Positions 16,683 to 30,116 are shown, counted from the stretch's first letter. The stretch is DNA of 64,000 nucleotides from Frondihabitans australicus (GCF_003634555.1 NZ_RBKS01000001.1:1922001-1986000), one strand, 5' to 3'. Made by a program: numbers and translations. The notes: generated by a model from the sequence alone, not told the origin.

Positions 16683-18226
16683 CACACCACTCCTTCGGTC
16701 GCGGCGGTCTGTTCGGAGTACTCGAGGTGGGGAGCCTGCGAGATGAGGCTGTGGCCCCACGAGGCCTCGAACAGCTGCTCCAGAGCGGCGCCGTAGGTGT
16801 ACAGGCGGGCGTCCTCGCGGGCCGGGGCCATCAGCTGGAGGCCGGTCGGCAGGCCGTCCTCGGCCGCGAGCCCCATCGGCAGCGTGAGGCCTGGGATGCC
16901 GGCGAGGTTCGCCGGGATCGTCGTGAGGTCGTTGAGGTACATCGCCAGCGGGTCGTCGACCTTCTCGCCGATCGGGAACGCCGTCGTGGGCGCGGACGGC
17001 GAGATGAGTACGTCGACCTCGTCGAACAGCCGCGAGAAGTCGCGCTGCACGAGGGTGCGGACCTTCTGCGCCGAGCCGTAGTACGCGTCGTAGTAGCCGG
17101 CGCTGAGGGCGTAGGTGCCGAGGATGATGCGACGCTTCACCTCAGGGCCGAAGCCCTGCTCGCGGGTGGCCGCCATGACGTCCTCGACGGTGCCGCCGCC
17201 CTCGGGCGTGACGCGGAGGCCGAAGCGCACGGAGTCGAACTTCGCGAGGTTCGACGACGCCTCGGCGGGCAGGATCAGGTAGTACGCGCTGATGGCGTAC
17301 TCGAAGCTGGGCGCGGAGACCTCGACGATCTCGGCTCCGGCGGCCTGGAGGGTCGCAACGGCCTCGGCGAAGCGGGCCTTGACGCCCTGCTGGAAGCCCT
17401 CGCCGTTGAGCTCGCGCACGATGCCGACCTTGACGCCCTTGAGCGCGTCGGGAGCGAGCCCGGCGCGCGCAGCGGCGGCGAACGACGGCCAGTCGTCGGT
17501 CAGCGAGGTCGAGTCGCGTCGGTCGTGGCCCTTGATGACATCGTGCAGGAGCGCGGAGTCGAGCACGGTGCGAGAGACCGGGCCGACCTGGTCGAGGCTC
17601 GACGCGAGCGCGATGGCGCCGTAGCGGCTCACCGACCCGTAGGTCGGCTTCACGCCGACGGTGCCGGTGACCGCGCCGGGCTGACGGATCGAGCCGCCCG
17701 TGTCGGATCCGAGGGCCAGCGGCGCCTCGAAGGCAGCGACCGCCGCGGCCGAGCCGCCGCCCGAGCCGCCGGGGATCCGGTCGAGGTCCCACGGGTTGCG
17801 AGTCGGCCCGTAGGCGGAGTACTCGGTCGACGAGCCCATGGCGAACTCGTCCATGTTGGTCTTGCCGAGCGGCACGAGGTCCGCCGCCCGCAGCTTGGCG
17901 ACTACGGTCGCGTCGTACGGCGGCACCCAGCCCTCGAGGATCTTCGAGCCCGACGTCGACGGCATGTCGAGCGTGCAGAGGACGTCCTTGATCGCGATCG
18001 GCACGCCGGCCAGCTCGCCGAGGGTCTCCCCCGCGGCACGGCGCTCGTCGATGGCCGCGGCCGCCGCCAGAGCGTTCTCGGAGACGTGGAGGAACGCGTG
18101 GACGTCGCCGTCGACGCCCGCGATGCGGTCGAGGTGCGCCTTCGTGACCTCGACGCTCGAGACCTCGCGCGAGGCGAGCTTCGAGGCCAGGTCGGCGGCG
18201 CTGAGGTGGATCAGGTCGTGCGTCAC
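16682..18226 (-). CDS. gatA: Asp-tRNA(Asn)/Glu-tRNA(Gln) amidotransferase subunit A
   Basis: 514 residues. Amidase-signature enzyme that hydrolyses glutamine and channels ammonia to GatB. The catalytic Ser-cisSer-Lys set is Lys80 (IAIKD), Ser155 (GGSGGG) and nucleophile Ser179 ([10 protein letters not shown]). The usual second Ser of the GGSSGG motif is Gly here, but the catalytic first Ser is kept. It starts with a four-base overlap with gatC (ATGA) and is coupled to gatB at its 3' end. An operon with an essential role in tRNA charging where GlnRS/AsnRS are absent. Confidence 0.97.
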   Translation of the reverse strand: MTHDLIHLSAADLASKLASREVSSVEVTKAHLDRIAGVDGDVHAFLHVSENALAAAAAIDERRAAGETLGELAGVPIAIKDVLCTLDMPSTSGSKILEGWVPPYDATVVAKLRAADLVPLGKTNMDEFAMGSSTEYSAYGPTRNPWDLDRIPGGSGGGSAAAVAAFEAPLALGSDTGGSIRQPGAVTGTVGVKPTYGSVSRYGAIALASSLDQVGPVSRTVLDSALLHDVIKGHDRRDSTSLTDDWPSFAAAARAGLAPDALKGVKVGIVRELNGEGFQQGVKARFAEAVATLQAAGAEIVEVSAPSFEYAISAYYLILPAEASSNLAKFDSVRFGLRVTPEGGGTVEDVMAATREQGFGPEVKRRIILGTYALSAGYYDAYYGSAQKVRTLVQRDFSRLFDEVDVLISPSAPTTAFPIGEKVDDPLAMYLNDLTTIPANLAGIPGLTLPMGLAAEDGLPTGLQLMAPAREDARLYTYGAALEQLFEASWGHSLISQAPHLEYSEQTAATEGVV

Positions 18227-18522
18227 TGCTCTTCTCCCAGGATCGCCGAGACCTTGAAGCGTGTGCCGTCATGCTCGGGTGCGCCGGCGAGCGCTTGCTC
18301 CTGCGTCAGCGTCTCGCCGACCACGTCGTCGCGGAACACGTTGACGAGCGGGATCGGGTGGCTCGTGGCGGGCACGTCGGCACCCGCGACCTCGGACACC
18401 TTGGCGATGCTGTCGACGATCTGCCCCAGCTCGCCGGTGAGGCGATCGATCTCGGCGGGGGTCAGGGCGATGCGGGCGAGCCCAGCGAGGTGCTCCACCT
18501 GCTCCCTGGTGATTTCAGACAT
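18223..18522 (-). CDS. gatC: Asp-tRNA(Asn)/Glu-tRNA(Gln) amidotransferase subunit C
   Basis: 99 residues. Small subunit that stabilises the GatA-GatB complex. The family pattern is clear: [18 protein letters not shown], then a helix [16 protein letters not shown] and the downstream VNVFRDDVV and [10 protein letters not shown]. First gene of the gat operon; its stop overlaps the gatA start. Confidence 0.95.
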   Translation of the reverse strand: MSEITREQVEHLAGLARIALTPAEIDRLTGELGQIVDSIAKVSEVAGADVPATSHPIPLVNVFRDDVVGETLTQEQALAGAPEHDGTRFKVSAILGEEQ

Positions 18523-18635
18523 GCGGCTCCGTCACGGTTTCTGTCGGGGGTACCCGCCGAGTCTATTCGGGTGCGGGCCGCACGATCGCTGAGCATCGCC
18601 GCCGGTCGCCCGAGAGTCGGGGCGCGCGGCGTGCG

Positions 18636-20192
18636 TCAGACGGCGAGGCTCTCGCGGTAGACGTCCTGCGGTCGCACGTAGGCGAGGCTCGGCTCCGACG
18701 ACCCTGCGGGGGCCGAGGGCGCAGGAGCACGGCCACCGGCCAGCGACCCCTGCCCGATCCCGATCAGAGCCAGGTTCCGGATCGACTCCGACCCGGGCAT
18801 GAAGTAGGTGTTGTGCGTGAACGTCGCGGCCAGGTGCTGCTCCGTGAACGGGTCAGTGCCGCCCGCCACGTTCAGGAGCGTCGCCCCGAAGGACGTGCCG
18901 CCGGGGTCCACGCCGAAGACGCCGCTGCCGGCCACCGGGTCGAGGGCCGCCGCCGCGGCGTAGACGCTGCCGCGCGTGACGGCGAGGTCGTCGGCGCGGG
19001 GCACCACGCTGCCCGGCGAGCCGAGGACGGTGAGCGAGTCGACGTGGATCTTCCCGGAGGAGAGCGCGATCGTCGCGGTCGTGGAGCCGTAGGAGTGCGC
19101 GATGACGTTGACCCGCGGCAGGTCCGCCTGACGCTCGGCGTCGAGCCCGCGCACCGTGTCTTCGAGGTGCACGGCACCGGCGCGGGCGAGGGTGAGGCTG
19201 AGGACGTTCGTGAGATCGGGGGTGCGGTAGCCCATCCAGGCGACGGTCGCCGAGGTCGTCGGACGGTTCGTCTGGCTGGCGAGGGCGTTCGAGTAGAGCT
19301 CCTGCTCGCTGTGCAGGTCGGCGGCGCGGTCGGTCCAGTACGTGATCTGGTTCGACACCGTGTAGAGCATGCCGGGCACCATCAGGCTGACGTTGTCGGC
19401 CGTGTCGAGGTCGCCGACCGACACCGCGGCGCGACCCGGGAAGACCGTGTCGAGCGAGACCAGCTGCCGCGTCGCGTCGTCGCCCTCGCGACCGCGCTGG
19501 AGGGCGATCGAGACCTGCTGCAGCATCGTGAGGCGGCGCGCCTCGTCGCCGAACGACACGAGGCCGAACTGCGCGCGCGTCTGCTCCAGCTCGAGGTCGT
19601 TGATCGTGGTCGTCAGCGTGAGGCGGTTCGCCACGTCGCGCACGGTGTAGGGCACGCCCTCGAGGTTGCCGACGACCCCGGGCATCGTGTCGATCAGCTG
19701 CTGCCGGCGCGTCGTCGTGAGAGTCGACCACCAGTTCGCCGTCGCCTGCGCGGAGCCCTTCTCGCCGATGACCGTCGCGAAGTCGACGTCCTCCGCAGCG
19801 TCGTCGTGGAGCGACGCGCCGAATCGCTTCAGCTGGGAGGCAGAGGCCTCAGAAAGCTGCGACAGGCAGGCGGCCGGGCGGAAGTCCCCCGTTCGGGTCG
19901 ACGAGCTCGCGCGGCCGTCCAGGGCGGCACATCCGGCCAGGTCGGACGAGTGGTGAGGCACGCCCTGAACGGGTGCGGAGAGGGTGATGACGTCGGCTCC
20001 GGAAGCCTGAGAATCGCCTGCGGGAGCAGCGACGGAGTCACCCGCCGTCGACGTGAAGTCGGCGACCGTGTCGACGATCGCGGAGGGTGCGTGAGGCACC
20101 GCGACCGGCTCGTGGGCAGGCGCAGGTGCAGACCCGGCGACACCCAACAGGTGTACCGAGGAATACAGGATGGCTGCGGCGAAGAACAGCAA
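18636..20192 (-). CDS. Secreted alpha/beta hydrolase (DUF1023-type)
   Basis: 518 residues from a TTG start at 20192, supported by an upstream in-frame TAG and an AAGGGGA site 9 bases before it. A signal-peptide-like helix (1-20) precedes a ~120-residue region with paired cysteines (DLAGCAAL, PAACLSQ). The catalytic part from about 200 has the GXSXG-type elbow AHSYGS near 365, with an acidic residue and the His of FTHNTYFMPGS near 470, as in DUF1023 hydrolases of actinobacteria. It probably acts outside the membrane on an ester or peptide substrate that cannot be specified. Confidence 0.75.
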   Translation of the reverse strand: MLFFAAAILYSSVHLLGVAGSAPAPAHEPVAVPHAPSAIVDTVADFTSTAGDSVAAPAGDSQASGADVITLSAPVQGVPHHSSDLAGCAALDGRASSSTRTGDFRPAACLSQLSEASASQLKRFGASLHDDAAEDVDFATVIGEKGSAQATANWWSTLTTTRRQQLIDTMPGVVGNLEGVPYTVRDVANRLTLTTTINDLELEQTRAQFGLVSFGDEARRLTMLQQVSIALQRGREGDDATRQLVSLDTVFPGRAAVSVGDLDTADNVSLMVPGMLYTVSNQITYWTDRAADLHSEQELYSNALASQTNRPTTSATVAWMGYRTPDLTNVLSLTLARAGAVHLEDTVRGLDAERQADLPRVNVIAHSYGSTTATIALSSGKIHVDSLTVLGSPGSVVPRADDLAVTRGSVYAAAAALDPVAGSGVFGVDPGGTSFGATLLNVAGGTDPFTEQHLAATFTHNTYFMPGSESIRNLALIGIGQGSLAGGRAPAPSAPAGSSEPSLAYVRPQDVYRESLAV

Positions 20193-20320
20193 TCGGGTCT
20201 ATCCCCTTTGCAGCGCACCCGGGTCTCGTACCCCTACAGACGAGATCGATGCGCTAGCACAGAGTTTAGGTTGCCGTGAGACCGGTTGACCAGAGCAGGC
20301 CCGATTTCATCGGGATCGCA

Positions 20321-22645
<2,325 letters not shown>

Positions 22646-23767
22646 CTAAAGGGCGGGGATCGGGACCGCACTGACTGTGCGGTCGATGGTGCACTGCCCC
22701 AGCACCCTCGTGCCGACGTACACCACCGCGGTCTGCCCCGGCGCGACCCCGTTCAGAGGCTCGCGAGGGGTGATGACCAACTCATTTCTACCGTCGACCA
22801 CCGACACGCGCGCGACCGCCGCGACCGGGTCGGCGTGGGCGCGGATCTGGACCTCGCAGTCGAACGGCTCCGTCGGCTCCTGCGGAGCGAGGCCCGCCCA
22901 GGAGAACTTCTGGCCGGCGATCTCTCTGATGTCGAGGGCCTCCTTCGGCCCGACGACGACGGCGTTGTCCTTCGGGCGCACCTCGAGGACGAAGCGCGGC
23001 TTGCCGTCGGCGGCGGGGAACCCGATGTTCAGGCCCTTGCGCTGGCCGACCGTGAAGGCGTGCGCGCCCTCGTGCTGCCCGATCACGGCGCCCGTGCGGT
23101 CGAGGATCTCGCCCTGCTCCGCACCGACGCGCTCCGCGAGCCAGCCGCGGGTGTCGCCGTCGGGGATGAAGCAGATGTCGTGGCTGTCGGGCTTCTGCGC
23201 CACCGTGAACCCGCGCTCGGCGGCCTCCGCTCGCACCTCGGCCTTCGACGGCGTCGCGCCGAGAGGGAACATCGAGTGGTCGATCTGCTCTCTGGTGAGC
23301 ACGCCGAGCACGTACGACTGGTCCTTGGCCAACGCGGCCGCGCGGTGCAGCTCGCGGTTGCCGTCGGCGTCCGTGACGATCGAGGCGTAGTGGCCGGTGC
23401 ACACGGCGTCGAAGCCGAGCGCGAGAGCCTTCTCCAGGAGGGCCGCGAACTTGATCTTCTCGTTGCACCGCATGCACGGGTTCGGCGTGCGGCCGGCGGT
23501 GTACTCGGCCACGAAGTCGTCGACGACGTCGAGCTTGAACCGCTCGGAGAAGTCCCACACGTAGTACGGGATGCCGATCATGTTGGCGGCCCGCTGGGCG
23601 TCCATCGAGTCTTCGATGGTGCAGCAGCCGCGGCTGCCGGTGCGCAGCGTGCCGGGCATCCGACTCAGGGCGAGGTGGACCCCGACCACGTCGTGCCCCG
23701 CGTCGACCGCGCGCGCAGCCGCCACCGCGGAGTCGACCCCGCCGCTCATCGCCGCCAGCACCTTCAT
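22646..23767 (-). CDS. mnmA: tRNA 2-thiouridine(34) synthase
   Basis: 373 residues. Adds sulfur to U34 of Lys, Glu and Gln tRNAs using ATP. The N-terminal PP-loop is [11 protein letters not shown]; the catalytic cysteines are in [12 protein letters not shown] and in [14 protein letters not shown] and KDQSYVLG motifs are intact. The C-terminal beta domain contains [10 protein letters not shown]. Full length for the family. Immediately upstream of ligA. Confidence 0.96.
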   Translation of the reverse strand: MKVLAAMSGGVDSAVAAARAVDAGHDVVGVHLALSRMPGTLRTGSRGCCTIEDSMDAQRAANMIGIPYYVWDFSERFKLDVVDDFVAEYTAGRTPNPCMRCNEKIKFAALLEKALALGFDAVCTGHYASIVTDADGNRELHRAAALAKDQSYVLGVLTREQIDHSMFPLGATPSKAEVRAEAAERGFTVAQKPDSHDICFIPDGDTRGWLAERVGAEQGEILDRTGAVIGQHEGAHAFTVGQRKGLNIGFPAADGKPRFVLEVRPKDNAVVVGPKEALDIREIAGQKFSWAGLAPQEPTEPFDCEVQIRAHADPVAAVARVSVVDGRNELVITPREPLNGVAPGQTAVVYVGTRVLGQCTIDRTVSAVPIPAL

Positions 23768-23812
23768 GTCATCCAGTGTAAGCAGGCCCGGCGGAGGCGC
23801 TGGTCACAGGGG

Positions 23813-23894
23813 TGCGGGAGAAGGGACTTGAACCCTCACGCTCGAAAGCACAGGAACCTAAATCCTGCGTGTCTGCCAATTTCACCACTCCCGC
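23813..23894 (-). tRNA. tRNA-Leu (anticodon TAG)
   Basis: Read on the minus strand, GCGGGAG at the 5' end (23894 downward) pairs with CTCCCGC at 23814-23820, discriminator A at 23813. The anticodon arm CAGGA-TTTAGGT-TCCTG gives anticodon TAG, and a long variable arm (GTGCTTTCGAGCG) and GGTTCAAGTCC T-arm mark a class II tRNA-Leu. CCA is not encoded. It lies between mnmA and an MFS gene. Confidence 0.93.
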
Positions 23895-23906
23895 GGCGAG
23901 GCCATT

Positions 23907-25178
23907 CTACGAAAGGGCGGCGGCCTTCCGTGGCCGGTGCGGCGCGTAGCGCGGAACGTAGCGGAGCAGGATCGCGGCGCCGATGAACCCGAGGACCCCC
24001 ATCACCCCGCTGGCGAGAGAGATCGAGACGAGGGCGGTCAACCCTGAGATGACGAGAGGGGCGGCCGCCGACCCGAAGTCGCCGGTGAACCGCCAGGCGC
24101 CGAGGAACGGCGCGGGATCGTCCTTGTCGGCCAGGTCGCTGCCGAGGGTCATGAGGATCCCGGAGCCGACGCCGTTGGCCAGCGACATGAACATCGCCAC
24201 GCCGATGAACCAGGTGACGTTCGCGGGCAGGGCGTGCGTGACCGACAGCACGAGGTATGAGATGCCGAGGCCGACCATGCAGGGCATCGCGCTCCACATG
24301 CGTCCCCAGCGGTCCATGATCCAGCCCGACGTGTAGAAGAGGCCGAAGTCGATGGCGCCCGCGATGCCGATGATGAGCGCCGTCTCGCTCGACCCGATGC
24401 CGATCGACACGGCCCAGAGCGGCAGGATCACCTGACGGCCCGACCGCATCGCGCCGATGAGCGCCGCACCCGAGCCGAGCTTCACGAGCAGGCCCCGGTA
24501 GCGCCACAGCGTCGGGAACAGTCCCTCCGACTCGCGCTTCACCTCGACCTCGCCGGTCGACAACGGGGCCGCAGGATCCCGGAGTGTGCGCTCGCGAAGC
24601 TCCGCCCCGGGGTCCTTCACCAGCACGAGCACCGCCGCGGCCGCCAGGCAGGCGACGATGTCGATCCAGAACGCGGACTGCGTCGAGCCGGTCAGCCGGA
24701 TCACTCCGGCCGAGAGGAACGGCCCCACGAAGTAGCCGAAGCGGAACACGCCGCCGAGGCTCGACAGGGCCCTCGCCCGGATCTCGGGCGGCACGAACGT
24801 GGTCATGAAGGCGTGCCGGGCGAGGGCGAACACGGCGGTCGCGAGCCCCACCAGGAAGATCCCGACCGACAGGACCGCCACGTTCGGCGCCACGAGACAC
24901 ACGACGAGGCCGACCACCGCGACGAGCGACGCCCCGATCATCGCCGGGCGCTCCCCGGTGCGCGCGACCAGCCAGCCGCTCGGGATGTCCCCGACGAGCT
25001 CGCCGACGAGGATCAGCGCCGCGACGAAGGCGGAGAGAGCGAGCGACGCGCCCAGACTGTCGCTCGCCACCGGGATGATCGGGATGATCGCGCCCTCGCC
25101 GACGGCGAAGAGGGCTGCGGGCAGGAAGGCCGCGAGTGCAACGGACCGCATCGAGAACGAGGCGGTCGACTGAGTCAT
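23907..25178 (-). CDS. Major facilitator superfamily transporter
   Basis: 423 residues from the ATG at 25178; a longer frame from 25241 adds only an Arg-rich stretch. Twelve hydrophobic helices are visible. The motif A loop after helix 2 reads GWLVARTGERPAMIG, and its second-half counterpart is SGWIMDRWGRMWSA, both MFS signatures. A cytoplasmic loop (residues ~195-225) is charged. The direction and substrate are unknown; the pattern resembles drug or metabolite exporters. It starts divergently from the DedA gene 200 bases away. Confidence 0.85.
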   Translation of the reverse strand: MTQSTASFSMRSVALAAFLPAALFAVGEGAIIPIIPVASDSLGASLALSAFVAALILVGELVGDIPSGWLVARTGERPAMIGASLVAVVGLVVCLVAPNVAVLSVGIFLVGLATAVFALARHAFMTTFVPPEIRARALSSLGGVFRFGYFVGPFLSAGVIRLTGSTQSAFWIDIVACLAAAAVLVLVKDPGAELRERTLRDPAAPLSTGEVEVKRESEGLFPTLWRYRGLLVKLGSGAALIGAMRSGRQVILPLWAVSIGIGSSETALIIGIAGAIDFGLFYTSGWIMDRWGRMWSAMPCMVGLGISYLVLSVTHALPANVTWFIGVAMFMSLANGVGSGILMTLGSDLADKDDPAPFLGAWRFTGDFGSAAAPLVISGLTALVSISLASGVMGVLGFIGAAILLRYVPRYAPHRPRKAAALS

Positions 25179-25377
25179 CGATTCGAGACTAGCCCCGGGC
25201 GACCGGGCGGGCCGACCTCGGCTCCTGCGACACCGGGTCATCCGCTGGTCGCATCGGCATGGTCCGCCGGTGCCGTTCTGCCGATCACCAGCCCGTTCGA
25301 AGACGGTGTCCCGTAAGCTTTCGACCGATCACAAGGCTCTCTCCCGATGGCTGCGAGACGACGACAGAAGGACTCCG

Positions 25378-26121
25378 ATGCTGCCGCAGCTCTTGAACAC
25401 CGCACTGCTCCACGCGTCCACGGCGCTACCGGCGTCGACGCTGTCGTTCCTGAGCCCCGAGCACCTGATCCACGCCTTCGGCCCCTGGGCCGTCCTCGGC
25501 GTCTGCGCCATCATCTTCGCCGAGACCGGCCTGCTGATCGGCATCGTCTTCCCGGGCGACACGCTGCTCGTGATCCTGGGCGTCTTCTCCGCCACGAACA
25601 AGGACAACCTCGGCGTGCCCATCTGGGTCATCGCCCTCGCGATCGCCCTCGCCGCCTTCCTCGGAGGCGAACTCGGCTACCTGATCGGCCACAAGGTCGG
25701 CCCCCGCATCTTCGAGCGCCGAGAGAGCGGGCTGTTCTCGTCCGAGAACGTCAAGCGCACGAGCGCGTTCTTCGACCGCTTCGGCCCCTTCGCGGTGATC
25801 CTGGCCCGGTTCGTCCCGGTCGTGCGCACGATCACGCCGATCCTGGCCGGCGTCTCGCACATGCGCTACCGCCGCTACTCGCTCTACAACGCGATCGGCG
25901 CCGTCGCCTGGGGCTTCGGCATCACCATGCTCGGTTTCGGCTTCGGCCACATCCCGCCCGTCGCGCACTTCGTCGAGAAGTACATCGACTTCGTCCTGCT
26001 CGCCGCGGTCGTCGTCTCCGGCGGGTCGGTCGCCCTGCACGTGTGGCGCGGCAACCGCAAGGCGAAGAAGGCCGCCGCGAGCGAGCCTCAGACGGCAGAC
26101 GTGCCGTCCGTCGACGCCTAG
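25378..26121 (+). CDS. DedA family membrane protein
   Basis: 247 residues, ATG with AGAAGGA at 25365-25371. DedA/SNARE-associated domain: the re-entrant motif FAETGLLIGIVFPGDTLL (about 57-74), GGELGYLIGHKVG, and the conserved FGPFAVILARFVPVVRTITPILAG with the two arginines and prolines typical of the family. DedA proteins are undecaprenyl-phosphate or phospholipid flippases needed for envelope homeostasis. The C-terminus is a basic, alanine-rich cytoplasmic tail. It converges with rdgB with 2 bases between. Confidence 0.9.
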   Translation: MLPQLLNTALLHASTALPASTLSFLSPEHLIHAFGPWAVLGVCAIIFAETGLLIGIVFPGDTLLVILGVFSATNKDNLGVPIWVIALAIALAAFLGGELGYLIGHKVGPRIFERRESGLFSSENVKRTSAFFDRFGPFAVILARFVPVVRTITPILAGVSHMRYRRYSLYNAIGAVAWGFGITMLGFGFGHIPPVAHFVEKYIDFVLLAAVVVSGGSVALHVWRGNRKAKKAAASEPQTADVPSVDA

Positions 26122-26123
26122 CC

Positions 26124-26759
26124 TCAGCCCAGGGCGGCGATCCGCGGCGCGAGCGCCCGGAACGCCTGCGAGCGGTGGCTCGACGAGTCCTTCTCGTCCT
26201 GCGTGAGCTCGGCGGCGCTCCGGTCGGACCCCTCGGGGCGGAAGATCGGGTCGTAGCCGAAGCCTCCGGATCCTGCAGGCCCGGTCAGCACCGTGCCCGG
26301 CCAGGTGGCCAGCTCGACGTGCTCGTCGCTGGCGGCGGCGTCGGGCGGGCCGTCGGGCCCCACTGCCCCGACCGGCGGCGGCACGACGAGCGCCGCCGCG
26401 CAGACGAACTGCGCGTCGCGCGAGACCCCGTCGCCCAGGGCGTCGAGGTTGGTCAGCAGGAGCCGCAGATTGTCGCCGTCGTCACGCGTGCCGGCGTAGC
26501 GCGCCGAGAAGATGCCCGGCGCTCCGTCGAGCGCGTCGACGCAGATGCCCGAGTCGTCGGCGATGGAGGGCAGGCCGGTGTGCTCCGCGGCGGCGCGCGC
26601 CTTGATGAGCGCGTTCGCCTCGAACGTGTCGCCGTCCTCGACCGGCTCAGGACCGTCGTAGCCGATCAGCTCGACGTCGCCGAGGGCCGGGCCCAGGATC
26701 CGACGCAGCTCGTCGACCTTGTGCGCATTGTGCGTCGCGAGCACCACCTGCACGGTCAC
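26124..26759 (-). CDS. rdgB: XTP/dITP pyrophosphatase (RdgB/HAM1)
   Basis: 211 residues from GTG 26759, which overlaps the rph stop by four bases (GTGA). Removes non-canonical purine nucleotides (ITP, XTP) from the pool. Motifs: [12 protein letters not shown] at the N-terminus, [26 protein letters not shown], the catalytic acidic residues, [12 protein letters not shown] and [10 protein letters not shown] near the C-terminus. A Pro/Ala-rich insertion (about 145-170) is longer than usual. Operon with rph and probably murI. Confidence 0.95.
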   Translation of the reverse strand: MTVQVVLATHNAHKVDELRRILGPALGDVELIGYDGPEPVEDGDTFEANALIKARAAAEHTGLPSIADDSGICVDALDGAPGIFSARYAGTRDDGDNLRLLLTNLDALGDGVSRDAQFVCAAALVVPPPVGAVGPDGPPDAAASDEHVELATWPGTVLTGPAGSGGFGYDPIFRPEGSDRSAAELTQDEKDSSSHRSQAFRALAPRIAALG

Positions 26760-27484
26760 AGGCCCAGCGCCTCGCGCTGGAAGCGGCTCAGGTCGACCGC
26801 GCCGCCCACGGCCAGGTCGAGCAGCGCGTTCAGCTCGTCGCGGTCGAACGGCGCGCCCTCGGCGGTGCCCTGGACCTCGACGAACTCGCCCGTGCCGGTG
26901 ACGACGACGTTCATGTCGGTCTCGGCCCGGACGTCCTCGACGTAGGCGAGGTCGAGCATGGGCTCGCCGTCGATGATGCCGACCGACACCGCCGAGACGC
27001 TGTCGGTGAGCGGCACGGCCTTCTTGCCGATGAAGCCGTTCTCGCGGCCCCACTCGATCGACTGCGCGAGGGCGACGTAGGCGCCGGTGATCGCCGCGGT
27101 GCGGGTGCCGCCGTCGGCCTGGAGGACGTCGCAGTCCAGCACGATCGTGTTCTCGCCGAGCGCCTTCGTGTCGACGACGGCACGGAGGCTGCGCCCGATG
27201 AGGCGCGAGATCTCGTGCGTGCGCCCGCCGATGCGGCCCTTCACGCTCTCGCGGTCGTTGCGCGAGTTCGTGGCGCGGGGAAGCATCGCGTACTCGGCCG
27301 TGACCCAGCCCTTGCCCTTGCCGGTGAGCCAGCGCGGCACGCCGTTCGTGAAGGACGCGGTGCAGAGCACCTTCGTCGAGCCGAAGCTGATGAGGGCGGA
27401 CCCCTCGGCCTGGGCGCTCCAGCCCTTCTCGATGGTGATGGTGCGGAGCTGGTCGGCCTGTCGGCCGTCGGCGCGGATCGTCAT
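26756..27484 (-). CDS. rph: Ribonuclease PH
   Basis: 242 residues. Phosphorolytic 3'-to-5' exoribonuclease for tRNA maturation. [11 protein letters not shown] at the N-terminus, the [14 protein letters not shown] and [30 protein letters not shown] phosphate-binding core, and [15 protein letters not shown] are all present. Full length. It lies between murI (28 bases upstream) and rdgB (overlapping). Confidence 0.97.
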   Translation of the reverse strand: MTIRADGRQADQLRTITIEKGWSAQAEGSALISFGSTKVLCTASFTNGVPRWLTGKGKGWVTAEYAMLPRATNSRNDRESVKGRIGGRTHEISRLIGRSLRAVVDTKALGENTIVLDCDVLQADGGTRTAAITGAYVALAQSIEWGRENGFIGKKAVPLTDSVSAVSVGIIDGEPMLDLAYVEDVRAETDMNVVVTGTGEFVEVQGTAEGAPFDRDELNALLDLAVGGAVDLSRFQREALGL

Positions 27485-27512
27485 GAGTTACTCCCGGTGT
27501 GCGTGACGCGGT

Positions 27513-28376
27513 TCAGTGGTGCCCGCGCGCGAAGCCCGCGGGGAGGTCGATCGTGCCCGTCTCGAGGTGGCTCACCGTCGAGACCTCGGGGCCGAGGAAG
27601 CGCTTGGCGAGGCGGATGAAGCCGGGCTGGTCGGGGCCGGTGGCCTGGAAGTCGTAGCGGGGTGCGCCTGCTCCTGCGCCCCTCTCAAGCCCGTGGGCCA
27701 CCAGGGTCGAGTAGACGTCGTTGGCGGTCTCCTCGGCGCTCGACACGAGCCGGACGTCGGGGCCCATGACGTACTGGATCGCCGCCGACATGAGCGGGTA
27801 GTGCGTGCAGCCGAGCACGAGCGTGTCGACGTGCGCGTCGCGGAGAGGCGCCAGGTACGCCTCGGCGACGGCGCGCAGCTCCGGGCTCGAGGTGTCGCCC
27901 TGCTCGACGAACTCCACGAAGCGGGGGCAGGCCCGCGTGTGCAGCTCGAGGTCGGGGGCGGCGGCGAAGGCGTCCTCGTAGGCGCGCGAGTTGACCGTGC
28001 CCTGGGTGCCGATCACGCCGACCCGCTGCGAGCGCGTCGCCTTCATCGCGGCGCGCACCGCCGGCTGGATCACCTCGACGACGGGGATGCCGTGGGCACC
28101 GGTGTAGCGCTCGCGCGCGTCGCGGAGGACCGCCGCCGAGGCCGTGTTGCAGGCGATCACGAGCAGCTTGACGCCCTGGGCCACGAGGTCGTCCATGACG
28201 GCGAGCGCGTACTCGCGCACCTCGGCGATCGGCTTCGGGCCGTACGGCATGTGCTCGGTGTCGCCGACGTAGAGGATCGACTCGCGCGGCAGTTGGTCGA
28301 TGATCGCCCGCGAGACGGTGAGGCCTCCGACACCGGAGTCGAAGACCCCGATCGGCGCGTCGTTCCCGTCACTCAC
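27513..28376 (-). CDS. murI: Glutamate racemase
   Basis: 287 residues from GTG 28376; a frame from 28430 adds an atypical leader. Makes D-glutamate for peptidoglycan. [13 protein letters not shown] at the N-terminus, both catalytic cysteines in ACNTASA and GCTHYPL, and [11 protein letters not shown] are intact. First gene of the murI-rph-rdgB set; divergent from pncB. Confidence 0.95.
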   Translation of the reverse strand: MSDGNDAPIGVFDSGVGGLTVSRAIIDQLPRESILYVGDTEHMPYGPKPIAEVREYALAVMDDLVAQGVKLLVIACNTASAAVLRDARERYTGAHGIPVVEVIQPAVRAAMKATRSQRVGVIGTQGTVNSRAYEDAFAAAPDLELHTRACPRFVEFVEQGDTSSPELRAVAEAYLAPLRDAHVDTLVLGCTHYPLMSAAIQYVMGPDVRLVSSAEETANDVYSTLVAHGLERGAGAGAPRYDFQATGPDQPGFIRLAKRFLGPEVSTVSHLETGTIDLPAGFARGHH

Positions 28377-28447
28377 GATCACCCACCCTATCGGCCCGCC
28401 CTGTGGACAGCAGGATCCGAGACCCTGCACGGGCCTAGGCTGATCCC

Positions 28448-29737
28448 GTGACCAGCGCGCTCCTCACCGACCGGTACGAACTCACCATGCTCGAGGCCGG
28501 GCTGCGCGACGGCACGGCCCTCCGCGACAGCGTCTTCGAGGTCTTCACGCGGCGCCTGCCCCCGGGGCGGCGCTACGGCATCGTCGCGGGCACGGGCCGC
28601 TTCCTCGACGAGCTGCGCCGGTTCCGCTTCGGCGAGCAGGAGCTCGAGTGGCTGGCCTCCGAGCGGGTGGTCGACTCCGCGACGATCGACTGGCTGGCCG
28701 ACTACCGCTTCTCGGGCGACATCTGGGGCTACCGCGAGGGTGAGGCTTTCTTCCCGAACTCGCCGATCCTCGTCGTCGAGTCGTCGTTCGCCGAGGCCGT
28801 GCTCCTCGAGACCCTCGCTCTGAGCGTCTTCAACTACGACTCCGCCGTCGCGAGCGCGGCCGCGCGCATGGTGTCGGCCGCCGACGGCCGTCCGCTGGCC
28901 GAGATGGGCTCGCGTCGCACCGGCGAGCGCAGCGCGGTCGCCGCCGCCCGCGCGGCCTACATCGCCGGCTTCGGCGCGACCAGCAACCTCGAGGCGGGGC
29001 GCAGCTACGGGATCCCGACCATGGGCACCGCCGCGCACGCGTTCACGCTGCTCTACGACAGCGAGGAGGCCGCCTTCCGCGCTCAGGTCGACGCTCTCGG
29101 GTCGGGCACGACGCTCCTCGTCGACACCTACGACATCGAGAAGGCCGTCGAGACCGCGGTGATGGTCGCGGGGCCCGAGCTCGGGTGCGTCCGCATCGAC
29201 TCCGGCGACCTGCCGCAGCTCGTGGCCGCCGTCCGCGCCCAGCTCGACTCGCTCGGTGCGACGGGCACGAAGATCACGGTCACGAACGACCTCGACGAGT
29301 TCACCATCGCCGCTCTTCGCGCCGCGCCCGTCGACTCCTACGGAGTCGGCACGAGCGTCGTCACCGGCTCGGGTCACCCGGCCGCGTCGATGGTCTTCAA
29401 GCTCGTCGCACACAAGAACGCCGACGGCGCGTGGGTGTCCGTGGGCAAGAAGTCGGCCGAGAAGGCCACGGTCGGCGGCCGCAAGTTCCCGGTCCGGTCA
29501 CGGCGCGCAGGCGTCGCCGCCGAGGAGATCATCCGCGTCGACGACCAGACCGTCCGCGCCTCCGAGCGGACACTGCTGGTCCCCCTCGTGACCGGGGGCG
29601 AGATCGACGACCGCTACACCGGCACGTCGGGCGTGGCGCTCGCACGCGAGCATCGCGAGGCCGCCATCGGCGAGCTCCCGGCGTCGGCGTTTAGCCTGGG
29701 CCGCGGCGAAGCGGCGATTCCGACCCGCTTCGAGTAG
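28448..29737 (+). CDS. pncB: Nicotinate phosphoribosyltransferase
   Basis: 429 residues, GTG start. Converts nicotinate and PRPP to NaMN in NAD salvage. Hallmarks: [13 protein letters not shown] at the N-terminus, [21 protein letters not shown], the phosphorylated-His region [21 protein letters not shown] and IRIDSGDL. Full length for the bacterial PncB2 type. It converges with the DUF3039 gene. Confidence 0.93.
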   Translation: MTSALLTDRYELTMLEAGLRDGTALRDSVFEVFTRRLPPGRRYGIVAGTGRFLDELRRFRFGEQELEWLASERVVDSATIDWLADYRFSGDIWGYREGEAFFPNSPILVVESSFAEAVLLETLALSVFNYDSAVASAAARMVSAADGRPLAEMGSRRTGERSAVAAARAAYIAGFGATSNLEAGRSYGIPTMGTAAHAFTLLYDSEEAAFRAQVDALGSGTTLLVDTYDIEKAVETAVMVAGPELGCVRIDSGDLPQLVAAVRAQLDSLGATGTKITVTNDLDEFTIAALRAAPVDSYGVGTSVVTGSGHPAASMVFKLVAHKNADGAWVSVGKKSAEKATVGGRKFPVRSRRAGVAAEEIIRVDDQTVRASERTLLVPLVTGGEIDDRYTGTSGVALAREHREAAIGELPASAFSLGRGEAAIPTRFE

Positions 29738-29755
29738 GGGCCAGGGCGCAGGATC

Positions 29756-30046
29756 CTATTGCCCCTCGCGCTCCTGCATCTTCTGGAAGATCTCCTTGCA
29801 CGTGGGGCACACGGGGAACTTCTCGGGGTCGCGGCCCGGCGTCCACTTCTTGCCGCACAGGGCCTTCACCGGCTTGCCGGTGAGCGCTGACTCCATGATC
29901 TTGTTCTTCGGCACGTAGTGCGAGAAGCGCTCGTGGTCGCCGGGTTCGATCGCCTCGTCGTCGAGGAGCCTCTCGAGCTCGCGGTCGAGCACGTCGGTGC
30001 CGCCGCCCTGGGTGTCGCCGCCGAATCCGGTGCCTGTGTCGCTCAT
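29756..30046 (-). CDS. DUF3039 protein, putative zinc-binding
   Basis: 96 residues from ATG 30046. DUF3039 domain: HERFSHYVPKNKIMESALTGKPVKALCGKKW followed by FPVCPTCKEIFQKM. The single Cys of LCGKKW plus CPTC and the preceding His could make one zinc site. Actinobacterial family of unknown function, encoded next to NAD and wall genes in related genomes (general recollection). The N-terminal 30 residues are acidic and flexible. Confidence 0.85.
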   Translation of the reverse strand: MSDTGTGFGGDTQGGGTDVLDRELERLLDDEAIEPGDHERFSHYVPKNKIMESALTGKPVKALCGKKWTPGRDPEKFPVCPTCKEIFQKMQEREGQ

Positions 30047-30116
30047 GCGAATCATCGTACGCCGCGACCCACCGTGCACCATCACGCCGCCTGCGTGTCG
30101 GTATTCGTATTCTTTG